From Acidimicrobiales bacterium (GTDB lineage Bacteria > Actinomycetota > Acidimicrobiia > Acidimicrobiales > Aldehydirespiratoraceae): a DNA stretch of 34,318 nt. Made by a program: the position numbers and the translations under genes. The stretch spans positions 81,909-116,226 of the forward strand of contig JAJCXZ010000059.1 of the NCBI GenBank assembly GCA_029263175.1, written 5' to 3'. A model generated the notes under the pieces. It worked only from the letters and a program-made list of their open reading frames with translations. It did no database searches and had not been told where the DNA came from. This document shows, one piece after another, positions 29,003 to 34,318 of the stretch (positions are counted from its first letter, which is position 1; every line of letters begins with the position of its first letter).

Positions 29003-29848
29003 GTGCTGCCGGACCTCTCTATTCGACAACTCGAGTATCTCGTGGCCGTCAACGAGGCCCCCAATTGGGCGACTGCGGCGGAGCGCGTTGGCGTGTCCCC
29101 TTCGGCCCTGTCGCAAGGACTCTCCGAGCTGGAACGAAGAGTCGGTGTTCCGCTGTTCGATCGCGATGGCCGCCGTCGAGTGTTCCGCCCGGCCGCGGCG
29201 GAGGTCTTGGCTCATGCTCGCCAGGTCGTTGCCCTCACCATCGATCTCGCATCCTGGGCGGAGCGAAGCCGCACGGGCGTGAGTGGACAGCTCAGGGTCG
29301 GGATGATCGACGCTGCTGCGGTCGGCCACTATCCCGATGTGATCGCCGGATTCCGCGAACGTTACCCAACGGTGGAGTTCCGCCTACAGGTCGCACCGTC
29401 GGGCGATCTGCTCGATGATCTCGTGTCGGGGACGCTCGACCTCGTGCTGTGTGTCGAGCCCGCCGAGCCGCGTCGGGGCATACGGATGGAACGCGTCATG
29501 GAGGAGGAGTTGGCGATCATCACCCGCGGCGAAGCGGTGCCCCGTGACCCGAAACGATGGGGGCCATGGGTGTTGTTCGCCGACGGATCGCACACCCGAG
29601 AGGTGATCGAACGTGCGCTCATCGAGCTCGGCGCGCCGGTGAATGTCGTGACCGAGTCGAACCAACCCGAGGTTCTTCGGGCGATGGTGGCGCTGGGGGA
29701 GGGTTGGACCGTGCTTCCGAAAGTGCAGGCCGGCGTCGGTCTCCGCGTCGGACGAGTCATAGCCGAGCGCAACCTGGTCCTGGCTCGTCGCGATGGCGCG
29801 GCCGTTGACCCGGTGGCCGAAATGTTCGCCGCCGCCGTCCTCGCCTAA
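29003..29848 (+). CDS. LysR-type transcription regulator
   Basis: 281-aa LysR-family regulator. The winged helix is at residues 5-65: IRQLEYLVAVNEAPNWATAA, VSPSALSQGLSELERRVG (recognition helix) and PLFDRDGRRRVF. The effector-binding domain follows, beginning SGQLRVGMIDAAAVGHYPDV and FRERYPTVEFRLQV, with GDLLDDLVSGTLDLVL. Starting at GTG 29003 puts the TATCGT box 7 nt upstream; the longer GTG 28994 start would overlap that box. It is divergent from ino1, so it may control inositol synthesis and itself. The effector is unknown. The MaoC gene follows with its own -10 box. Confidence 0.9.
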   Translation: MLPDLSIRQLEYLVAVNEAPNWATAAERVGVSPSALSQGLSELERRVGVPLFDRDGRRRVFRPAAAEVLAHARQVVALTIDLASWAERSRTGVSGQLRVGMIDAAAVGHYPDVIAGFRERYPTVEFRLQVAPSGDLLDDLVSGTLDLVLCVEPAEPRRGIRMERVMEEELAIITRGEAVPRDPKRWGPWVLFADGSHTREVIERALIELGAPVNVVTESNQPEVLRAMVALGEGWTVLPKVQAGVGLRVGRVIAERNLVLARRDGAAVDPVAEMFAAAVLA

Positions 29849-29851
29849 GGT
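29846..29851 (+). promoter_or_regulatory. Leaderless -10 box for the MaoC-like gene
   Basis: TAAGGT includes the TAA stop of the LysR gene and ends 7 nt before ATG 29859. Confidence 0.45.
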
Positions 29852-29858
29852 CGCGGCC

Positions 29859-30329
29859 ATGAGCAACGCAGCAGCCGCCTACGAAATCCTCAAAGCACAG
29901 GAAGGTGCCGACGAAGGCTCCGGCGAGTGGTTTGAGATCACCCAGGAGCAGATCAACCAGTTCGCCGACTGCACCCACGATCACCAGTTCATCCACCTTG
30001 ATGAAGAGCGGGCAACACCGTTGTTCGGCGGCACGATCGCCCACGGTTTCCTCAGCCTCTCGATGCTCGTTCACTTGAGCTCGACCGTGCCGAACAACAC
30101 CCCTCCGCTCGAGGGCGTGATGATGGGGATCAACTACGGGTTCGACAAGGTCCGCTTCATCAATCCGGTTCTCTCCGGCAAGCGTGTGCGTGCGCACTCG
30201 ACCGTGAAGTCTGTTGAGCTGAAGGGCAGCGCCATCAACTCGACACGCACGTACACCGTTGAGATCGAGGGCGAAGGCAAGCCTGCGCTGGTGGCCGATT
30301 GGATCGGACGCATGGTATTCGACAGCTGA
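29859..30329 (+). CDS. MaoC-like (R)-specific enoyl-CoA hydratase
   Basis: 156-aa hot-dog-fold protein of the MaoC dehydratase family, expected to hydrate trans-2-enoyl-CoA to (R)-3-hydroxyacyl-CoA. The catalytic block is FADCTHDHQFIHLDEERA at 35-52, with Asp41 and His46 as the expected Asp/His dyad. GGTIAHGFLSLSML at 57-70 is the second family block, and GINYGFDKVRFINPVLSGKRV the following strand pair. It is a stand-alone single hot-dog unit, normally a homodimer. The last four codons and stop (VFDS*) form the first copy of a 15-bp tandem repeat. ATG 29859 is supported by TAAGGT 7 nt upstream. Confidence 0.9.
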   Translation: MSNAAAAYEILKAQEGADEGSGEWFEITQEQINQFADCTHDHQFIHLDEERATPLFGGTIAHGFLSLSMLVHLSSTVPNNTPPLEGVMMGINYGFDKVRFINPVLSGKRVRAHSTVKSVELKGSAINSTRTYTVEIEGEGKPALVADWIGRMVFDS

Positions 30330-31879
30330 GTATTCGACAGCTGAGTATTCGACAGCTGAGTTCGTCCACACGGAATCGTCGCTTCATGTTCGCCGCAGTC
30401 GCCGCGGCGGCTCTTGTCGCGTCGAGCTGTACCTCCGATGACGGTGGATCTGCCGTGCCTCCGCTCGTCACGTCCTCGTTGGCGGTCTCGGTCGTCGAAG
30501 ACAGCTCAGCCGTGTCCTTGTTCGACATCGCGGCCGAGGTCCGACAGGTCGAGTGCCCTGGTGATCTTGCCAACGCCGACGTTGCCTGCGGGCTCGCGAT
30601 CGTGCCGCTCGACCGTCGCAACATCGACTTGGGCACGATGGAGGTCTCGTTCGCGACAGCGGCCGGCACGGGTCCGGTTGCTCGCCCGATGGCGGTTCTG
30701 CAGGGTGGCCCGGGCGGGGCAAGCACCGATCTCGCTCGCTGGTTCCCGTCCCGCAGCTTTCCGCAGGTGTTCGTCGACCAGCGGGGAACGGGTTTCGCTC
30801 CAACCGATTTCGACTGTCCGGAGTTCGACAGCTCGGTGCAGCAGTCGGCCGGCGAGGAGGCTGCCGAGGCGGTGGCGACGCTCAACGCGGGGCTCCGTGA
30901 GTGCGCGGCTCGCCTGGCGGATGACGTCGTGCTCGACCACACCACAACCGCGAACCACGCGAACGACGTCGAGGCGATCATGGCCGGCCTGGGTTATACC
31001 GAGTGGACGGCGTATGGCGTGAGCTACGGCAGCACGATCGGCTTCGAACTCCTCGCCGCGGCGCGCGGCGGGCTGGCGGGTGTTGTGTTGGACGGCGTCT
31101 ACCCGCCCGACATCGACATTGAGGCGGGCTTCGCCTTCTCTGCTCAACGTTCCCTCGATGCACTCGCCGACGCGTGTGCACAGAGCCCACGGTGTGCGGG
31201 GTTCAACGTGGATGTCACCGCTTCGATTGAGCGCCTCCTCGAGCGATTCGCCGCCGCGCCCGTGACCGTCAGCGTGGACGACACAGATGTTGTGATCGAC
31301 GATGTCCGCCTCGCCGAGTACGTCTTCTTGTTGTCGTACAGCGAGCAGCAGATGCGCTATCTGCCCGCAGCCCTGGCCGGTATCGAGCAAGACGATGACG
31401 ATGCTCTGCGCTGGCTCGCCCGCACCGGCACCTCGACGCTCGTGTCGGCCTACGGGGCCAACGACGAGGCCACGTACTACGCCGTGACCTGCCACGACCG
31501 CTTGCCGTTCATCGATGGGGAGCGCCAGGATCTCTCGCCGTACCAGGCTGCTCTCACCTCCACGCCGATCGCGGCGAGCTGCGGGATCTGGGATCGAGGA
31601 TCGGCGCCGGCCGCCGCGGGCACGCCCGTCGAGAGCGACCTGCCGGTCCTTCTCCTGTCCGGCCAGTTCGATCCGATCACCCCCTCGGTGTTCGCCGATG
31701 ACGCAGCGTCACGACTCTCGAATGCCACGCTGGTGACGCAGGACGGTCGTGGGCACGGCATCTGGGTGGGCGACGCCTGCATCGCTTCGATCGTGGCCGC
31801 CTTCGTGGCGGAGCCGGGCCGTGATCTCGATACGTCGTGTGCCGACGTCGGCGTGCCGATCCAGTGGGCGCAGCCATGA
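30299..31879 (+). CDS. Secreted alpha/beta-hydrolase, tripeptidyl-aminopeptidase type
   Basis: Lipoprotein-like exported hydrolase with a C-terminal TAP-like domain, probably cleaving peptides from the N-terminus. After FMFAAVAAAALVASSC (signal core and lipobox-like VASSC) the mature part has AVLQGGPGGASTDLARW (oxyanion region), VFVDQRGTGFA, the nucleophile elbow GVSYGST (Ser242 counted from TTG), VLDGVYPPD, and late LLSGQFDPITP (Asp) and DGRGHGIWVG (His). The start is uncertain. ATG 30386 would leave no basic N-region; TTG 30299 includes RNRR and three IRQLS units encoded by a tandem repeat; CTG 30356 would give a textbook signal but is a rare start. It overlaps the Nudix gene by 4 bp. Confidence 0.8.
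   Translation: MDRTHGIRQLSIRQLSIRQLSSSTRNRRFMFAAVAAAALVASSCTSDDGGSAVPPLVTSSLAVSVVEDSSAVSLFDIAAEVRQVECPGDLANADVACGLAIVPLDRRNIDLGTMEVSFATAAGTGPVARPMAVLQGGPGGASTDLARWFPSRSFPQVFVDQRGTGFAPTDFDCPEFDSSVQQSAGEEAAEAVATLNAGLRECAARLADDVVLDHTTTANHANDVEAIMAGLGYTEWTAYGVSYGSTIGFELLAAARGGLAGVVLDGVYPPDIDIEAGFAFSAQRSLDALADACAQSPRCAGFNVDVTASIERLLERFAAAPVTVSVDDTDVVIDDVRLAEYVFLLSYSEQQMRYLPAALAGIEQDDDDALRWLARTGTSTLVSAYGANDEATYYAVTCHDRLPFIDGERQDLSPYQAALTSTPIAASCGIWDRGSAPAAAGTPVESDLPVLLLSGQFDPITPSVFADDAASRLSNATLVTQDGRGHGIWVGDACIASIVAAFVAEPGRDLDTSCADVGVPIQWAQP
30315..30359 (+). repeat. Three perfect tandem 15-bp repeats
   Basis: GTATTCGACAGCTGA occurs three times head to tail. The first copy is the end of the MaoC gene (VFDS*); the other two repeat the same codons and stop. 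In the overlapping frame the copies encode repeated IRQLS units in the possible N-terminus of the exported hydrolase. Perfect identity indicates recent slippage. Confidence 0.97.
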
Positions 31880-32475
31880 TCGCGTCTGCTGACCCCGCGG
31901 CATCCCTTGTCGTCATCGACGACCGGCCGGACCTTCACGTGTTGATGGGTAGGCGCCTGACGACGCTGAGATTTGCGCCCGGAATGATCGTGTTTCCGGG
32001 CGGGGCGGTTGATCCCGAAGACTTCGAGACGGTGGAAACGGAGTCGATGATCAATGTCGAGGTGCCAGGAATGGACCGTGCTGCCGCAGCTGCGAACCTC
32101 TACGCCGCATTGCGCGAAACCAAGGAGGAAGCCGGAGTCTGGCTCGGCGGCGGATCGCCGATCGACGCAAGCCGATTCCCGTACGTTGGGCACTGGATCA
32201 CGCCCGAGAGTTCTCCCCGTCGCTTCGACACGAGGTTCTTTCTCGCCCGTTTCTCGGGTGGTGAGGTGCGCGCCGACCCTGACGAGTTCGAGGATCTGTG
32301 GTGGGCCCGACCGGTCGAGATCCTCAAGCGGGTCGAATCCGGAGAGTTGAGCGCCATCACCCCCACACTGTCGTTTCTCACCTCGCTGACTCAGTATCGC
32401 AATGTGGATAAGGCGTTTGCGGGCACACGGCGGGGCGTTACCCGGCGATTCCTGCATGATTCCGTCTACTTCTGA
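31876..32475 (+). CDS. Nudix hydrolase (NUDT7/19-like)
   Basis: 199-aa Nudix-fold pyrophosphatase. The Nudix box is split by an insertion, as in NUDT19-like members: FPGGAVDPEDFE at 40-51, then LYAALRETKEEAGVWL at 75-90 with the metal-binding REtkEE residues (Arg80, Glu81, Glu84, Glu85). It may hydrolyse CoA derivatives or similar diphosphates, which would fit the nearby acyl-CoA hydratase, but that is an inference. The ATG at 31876 overlaps the stop of the preceding hydrolase gene (ATGA), so the pair is translationally coupled. The next 226 bp contain the leader of the aquaporin gene. Confidence 0.87.
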   Translation: MIASADPAASLVVIDDRPDLHVLMGRRLTTLRFAPGMIVFPGGAVDPEDFETVETESMINVEVPGMDRAAAAANLYAALRETKEEAGVWLGGGSPIDASRFPYVGHWITPESSPRRFDTRFFLARFSGGEVRADPDEFEDLWWARPVEILKRVESGELSAITPTLSFLTSLTQYRNVDKAFAGTRRGVTRRFLHDSVYF

Positions 32476-32492
32476 AGCCATTGGAACCATAC

Positions 32493-32509
32493 GTTGCACT
32501 CCGGTTGCA
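32493..32509 (+). promoter_or_regulatory. Direct repeat of GTTGCA, 11-bp period
   Basis: GTTGCA at 32493-32498 and again at 32504-32509 puts the two copies one helical turn apart, upstream of the predicted promoter of the aquaporin leader. A third GTTGCA lies at 32573-32578. It could be an activator site. Confidence 0.3.
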
Positions 32510-32561
32510 ATTTCTTTACTTCGTGATTGGGAAACTCCATGCCGTTTGTACTAAGGTCGCC

Positions 32562-32676
32562 ATGGGTTCGGTGTTGCACGGGTGCAGGGCCGTGAAACAC
32601 CTAGCTCGGGAGCTCAGCTCCCGATCCCCCTCCAGGGAAACTAGGGCCCGGCCGACGGCGATCGCCGGCCGGGCCC
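32562..32676 (+). ncRNA. Structured three-hairpin leader or small RNA before the aquaporin gene
   Basis: Three strong stems in a row: stem 1 32570-32601 (GGTGTT, G/A mismatch, CACGG with loop GTGCAGGG closed by CCGTG and AACACC); stem 2 32606-32624 (TCGGGAGC/GCTCCCGA, loop TCA); stem 3 32644-32676 (GGGCCCGGCCG/CGGCCGGGCCC, 11-bp arms). A candidate promoter is TTGGGA (32527-32532) with TACTAA or TAAGGT (32549-32557), so transcription would start about where stem 1 begins. Stem 3 ends 25 nt before ATG 32702 and could act as a terminator or hide the start. It matches no riboswitch class I recognise. The same stretch is an open frame (32562-32705) that ends as ATGA at the aquaporin start. Confidence 0.5.
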
Positions 32677-32701
32677 AAGCCCCGGATTTCACACCATCGC
32701 C

Positions 32702-33364
32702 ATGACCGCGCCCCTGCCCCGCCGCCTCCTCGCCGAATTCATCGGCACTGCGTTCTTGCTCACCGGTGTCATCGGTTCGGGCATCATGGCCGAGCGACTG
32801 ACCGACGATGTCGGTCTGCAACTCTTGGCCAACTCGGGCGCCACCGCTGGCGTCCTCTACGCCATCATCCTCATGTTCGGGCCGGTCTCGGGCGCCCACT
32901 TCAACCCTGCAGTCACGCTGAGCGACGCTTCACTCACTGACCGTGCCTGGTCCGAGGTTGCGCCGTACATTGTGGCCCAAATCGCTGGTGGGGCCGTCGG
33001 CGTGATGGCTGCCAATGTCATGTTCGAACTCGATGCGGTGAACATGAGTGAGAAGGTCCGCGACGGCTCCGGGCAGTACATCGGCGAGATCGTGGCCACG
33101 TTCGGGCTCGTCTTCTTGATCTTCTCCCTCGTCCGGAGCGGCCGGGAGGCCCTCGCCGCCGGTGCCGTTGCCGCCTACATCGGCGGCGCCTACTGGTTCA
33201 CCTCGTCGACCTCGTTCGCGAACCCGGCGGTGTCGGTCACCCGAACCCTCAGCAATACGTTTGCGGGCATCGATCCCGGCTCCATGCCGATGTTCATCGT
33301 GATGCAACTCCTCGGCGCCGGTCTCGCTGTCACGGCGATTCGCGTGCTCTATCCGAGCGACTGA
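32702..33364 (+). CDS. MIP/aquaporin family channel
   Basis: 220-aa membrane channel of the aquaporin/aquaglyceroporin family with six hydrophobic helices and the two half-helix motifs: NPA at 68-70 (GAHFNPAVT) and NPA at 174-176 (FANPAVSVT), the latter followed by Arg181 of the selectivity filter. The sequence looks closer to the small bacterial group that includes arsenite-type channels (AqpS) than to GlpF, but no arsenic gene is near. ATG 32702 has no ribosome binding site. Upstream are a structured leader and an open frame whose stop overlaps this ATG, so expression may depend on RNA structure or coupled translation. Solute unknown. Confidence 0.9.
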   Translation: MTAPLPRRLLAEFIGTAFLLTGVIGSGIMAERLTDDVGLQLLANSGATAGVLYAIILMFGPVSGAHFNPAVTLSDASLTDRAWSEVAPYIVAQIAGGAVGVMAANVMFELDAVNMSEKVRDGSGQYIGEIVATFGLVFLIFSLVRSGREALAAGAVAAYIGGAYWFTSSTSFANPAVSVTRTLSNTFAGIDPGSMPMFIVMQLLGAGLAVTAIRVLYPSD

Positions 33365-33376
33365 GCCACCGGGCCG

Positions 33377-33564
33377 TCAGGAACGTTTCGATGAGCCGAT
33401 CCCAACCAGCAGACGGATGCGCTCGGCCAGCGACACATAGTTGAGCAAGTTCTCGATCCCGGCGAGTCCGACGCGGCGATGAACCGGCACATCGGAGGAG
33501 CGGAGGAGTCTCCGAAGAAGGGAATGACGACGCTGAGTGCGCGAATGCCGACAGAGTCGCCCAT
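33377..33564 (-). pseudogene. Small gene apparently broken by a frameshift
   Basis: On the minus strand ATG 33564 has TAGGGT (complement of 33572-33577) 7 nt upstream, the usual promoter geometry here. Its frame gives MGDSVGIRALSVVIPFFGDSS and then turns to unlikely Cys/Arg/Ser-rich sequence. The neighbouring frame from about 33490 gives VPVHRRVGLAGIENLLNYVS and AERIRLLVGIGSSKRS, ending at a TGA (33377-33379), with the codon choice of a real gene. The two halves together look like one protein of about 62 aa interrupted by a shift near 33490. A sequencing error, a true lesion, or two tiny genes are alternatives. Family not recognised. Confidence 0.45.
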
Positions 33565-33603
33565 TCACCGGACCCTAGAACATGGCCCCGGCAGTGGCCG
33601 AGC

Positions 33604-33609
33604 TACGGT
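33604..33609 (+). promoter_or_regulatory. -10 box for the histidine phosphatase gene
   Basis: TACGGT ends 8 nt before ATG 33618. It supports this start over the ATG at 33582. Confidence 0.45.
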
Positions 33610-33617
33610 GCGGCTGC

Positions 33618-34259
33618 ATGGAATTCGTTCTCGTCCGGCATGGGCGCCCCATGATCGAGCGCCGACGCTCAGGTATCGCCGATCCCGGATTGGATCCTTA
33701 CGGCGAGTGGCAGGCCCAGCGAGTCTCGGAGTGGTTGGCCCACGAACCTGTCGACGCCATCATCACCAGTCCGAAGGCGCGCGCCATCGAAACCGTCTCG
33801 CCATTGATGCGGCGCCTCGATATGGCCAACGAGGTCGTCACCGATCTCGACGAGATCGACCGAGGCGCGGCGACCTACATCCCAACCGACCTTCTCCCGA
33901 CCGAGGGCGGCGACTACTGGGAGAAGATCATCGCCCAGAAGTGGGACGAGATCGGCTGGGATCCACCCGAAGTGTTCTCCGCGAGGATTCGGGCCGCGTG
34001 GGACGATCTCGTCGCCGACCCGCGAGGTGACCATGTAGTGGTCGGCTGTCACGGTGGCACCATTCGTGCCATCCTCGCCGCCGTGATCGGAGAGGACAGC
34101 CCGGCATTCCACGTGCGGGCCCAGTTCGGGTCGATCACCCGGGTGATGGTCGAGAATGGCCAGCCACGAATCGTTTCGGCCAACGAAACCGGGCATTTCG
34201 ACGCTGATCGGATCGGGGTTCGGGGCCCGATGAATACCCACGCGGATCTGCGAGACTGA
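33618..34259 (+). CDS. Histidine phosphatase / phosphoglycerate mutase family
   Basis: 213-aa enzyme of the histidine phosphatase superfamily (branch 1). FVLVRHGRP at 3-11 carries the Arg-His catalytic pair (His8 is phosphorylated in the family), SPKARAIET at 51-59 holds the second Arg, Glu79 region LDEIDRG the proton donor, and VGCHGGTIR at 142-150 the second His (His145). It is probably a phosphatase rather than a glycolytic mutase because the sequence departs from GpmA outside the motifs. Substrate unknown. Start 33618 is chosen because the TACGGT box lies 8 nt upstream and the protein begins directly with the beta-strand. The next gene starts 4 bp after its stop. Confidence 0.9.
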   Translation: MEFVLVRHGRPMIERRRSGIADPGLDPYGEWQAQRVSEWLAHEPVDAIITSPKARAIETVSPLMRRLDMANEVVTDLDEIDRGAATYIPTDLLPTEGGDYWEKIIAQKWDEIGWDPPEVFSARIRAAWDDLVADPRGDHVVVGCHGGTIRAILAAVIGEDSPAFHVRAQFGSITRVMVENGQPRIVSANETGHFDADRIGVRGPMNTHADLRD

Positions 34260-34263
34260 TCGG

Positions 34264-34318
34264 GTGACCAAACCCCGAATCCTGATCTCGCCGTGGCTTC
34301 GCAACGTCAGCACCACGT
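34264..34318 (+). CDS. Start of a gene cut by the window end
   Basis: Only 18 codons are visible from GTG 34264: MTKPRILISPWLRNVSTT, 4 bp after the histidine phosphatase stop. The opening resembles class I glutamine-amidotransferase-like peptidases (C26, gamma-glutamyl-GABA hydrolase type), whose first strand often reads I-x-I-S-P-W/R. This is a guess from a very short stretch. Confidence 0.45.
   Translation, partial: MTKPRILISPWLRNVSTT

Noticed and set aside
32570-32701. Known riboswitch classes (TPP, cobalamin, glycine, c-di-GMP, guanidine), SRP RNA, tmRNA or RNase P for the aquaporin leader
   Set aside because: The conserved core sequences of those RNAs that I can recall are not present.

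Overview
The window reads as a dense, high-GC chromosomal segment of an actinobacterium, most likely of the Acidimicrobiia (Ilumatobacter/Microthrix type). This placement is inferred from the gene content: DUF3097, myo-inositol-phosphate synthase, CFP30B-like VOC protein, the MenF/D/H/C route and GC-rich third codon positions. I see no rRNA, tRNA, CRISPR, transposase or phage gene. No gap between genes exceeds about 260 bp. Most long antisense ORFs are high-GC shadows.

Layout. 1-5 kb: pseudouridine-5'-phosphate glycosidase, a cytochrome P450, an unknown membrane protein, an SF2 helicase and a small acidic protein, all on +. 5.1-6.7 kb: an HxlR-type regulator with an SCP2-like tail, divergent from a two-domain VOC protein. 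6.7-11.4 kb: two different fold-type-II PLP enzymes back to back, an MFS transporter and a hexapeptide acyltransferase. 11.3-17.8 kb (-): an AddB/AddA-type helicase-nuclease pair. 17.9-24.3 kb: a DUF3097 gene (-) divergent from a menaquinone operon. The first men gene is one ORF joining a MerR-type DNA-binding region to isochorismate synthase; it is followed by menD, menH and menC, all touching or overlapping. 24.4-27.4 kb: a nucleotidyltransferase (+), then an M20 peptidase and DUF427 pair (-). 27.5-30.3 kb: a 49-aa lipoprotein, inositol-3-phosphate synthase (-) divergent from a LysR regulator, and a MaoC-like hydratase. 30.3-34.3 kb: a secreted alpha/beta-hydrolase peptidase, a Nudix hydrolase, an aquaporin preceded by a structured leader, a broken small gene (-), a histidine phosphatase, and the start of one more gene.

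Two regulatory themes stand out. First, a TANNNT box lies only 6-10 nt before the start codon of more than a dozen genes, usually without a Shine-Dalgarno sequence, which points to widespread leaderless transcription. Second, several promoters carry clear dyads. The best is a 29-bp near-palindrome abutting the -10 box of the MerR-MenF gene. It suggests that the committed enzyme of menaquinone synthesis carries its own regulator and controls its own operon. I consider this the most interesting candidate system in the window. The second is the three-hairpin RNA-like region before the aquaporin gene.
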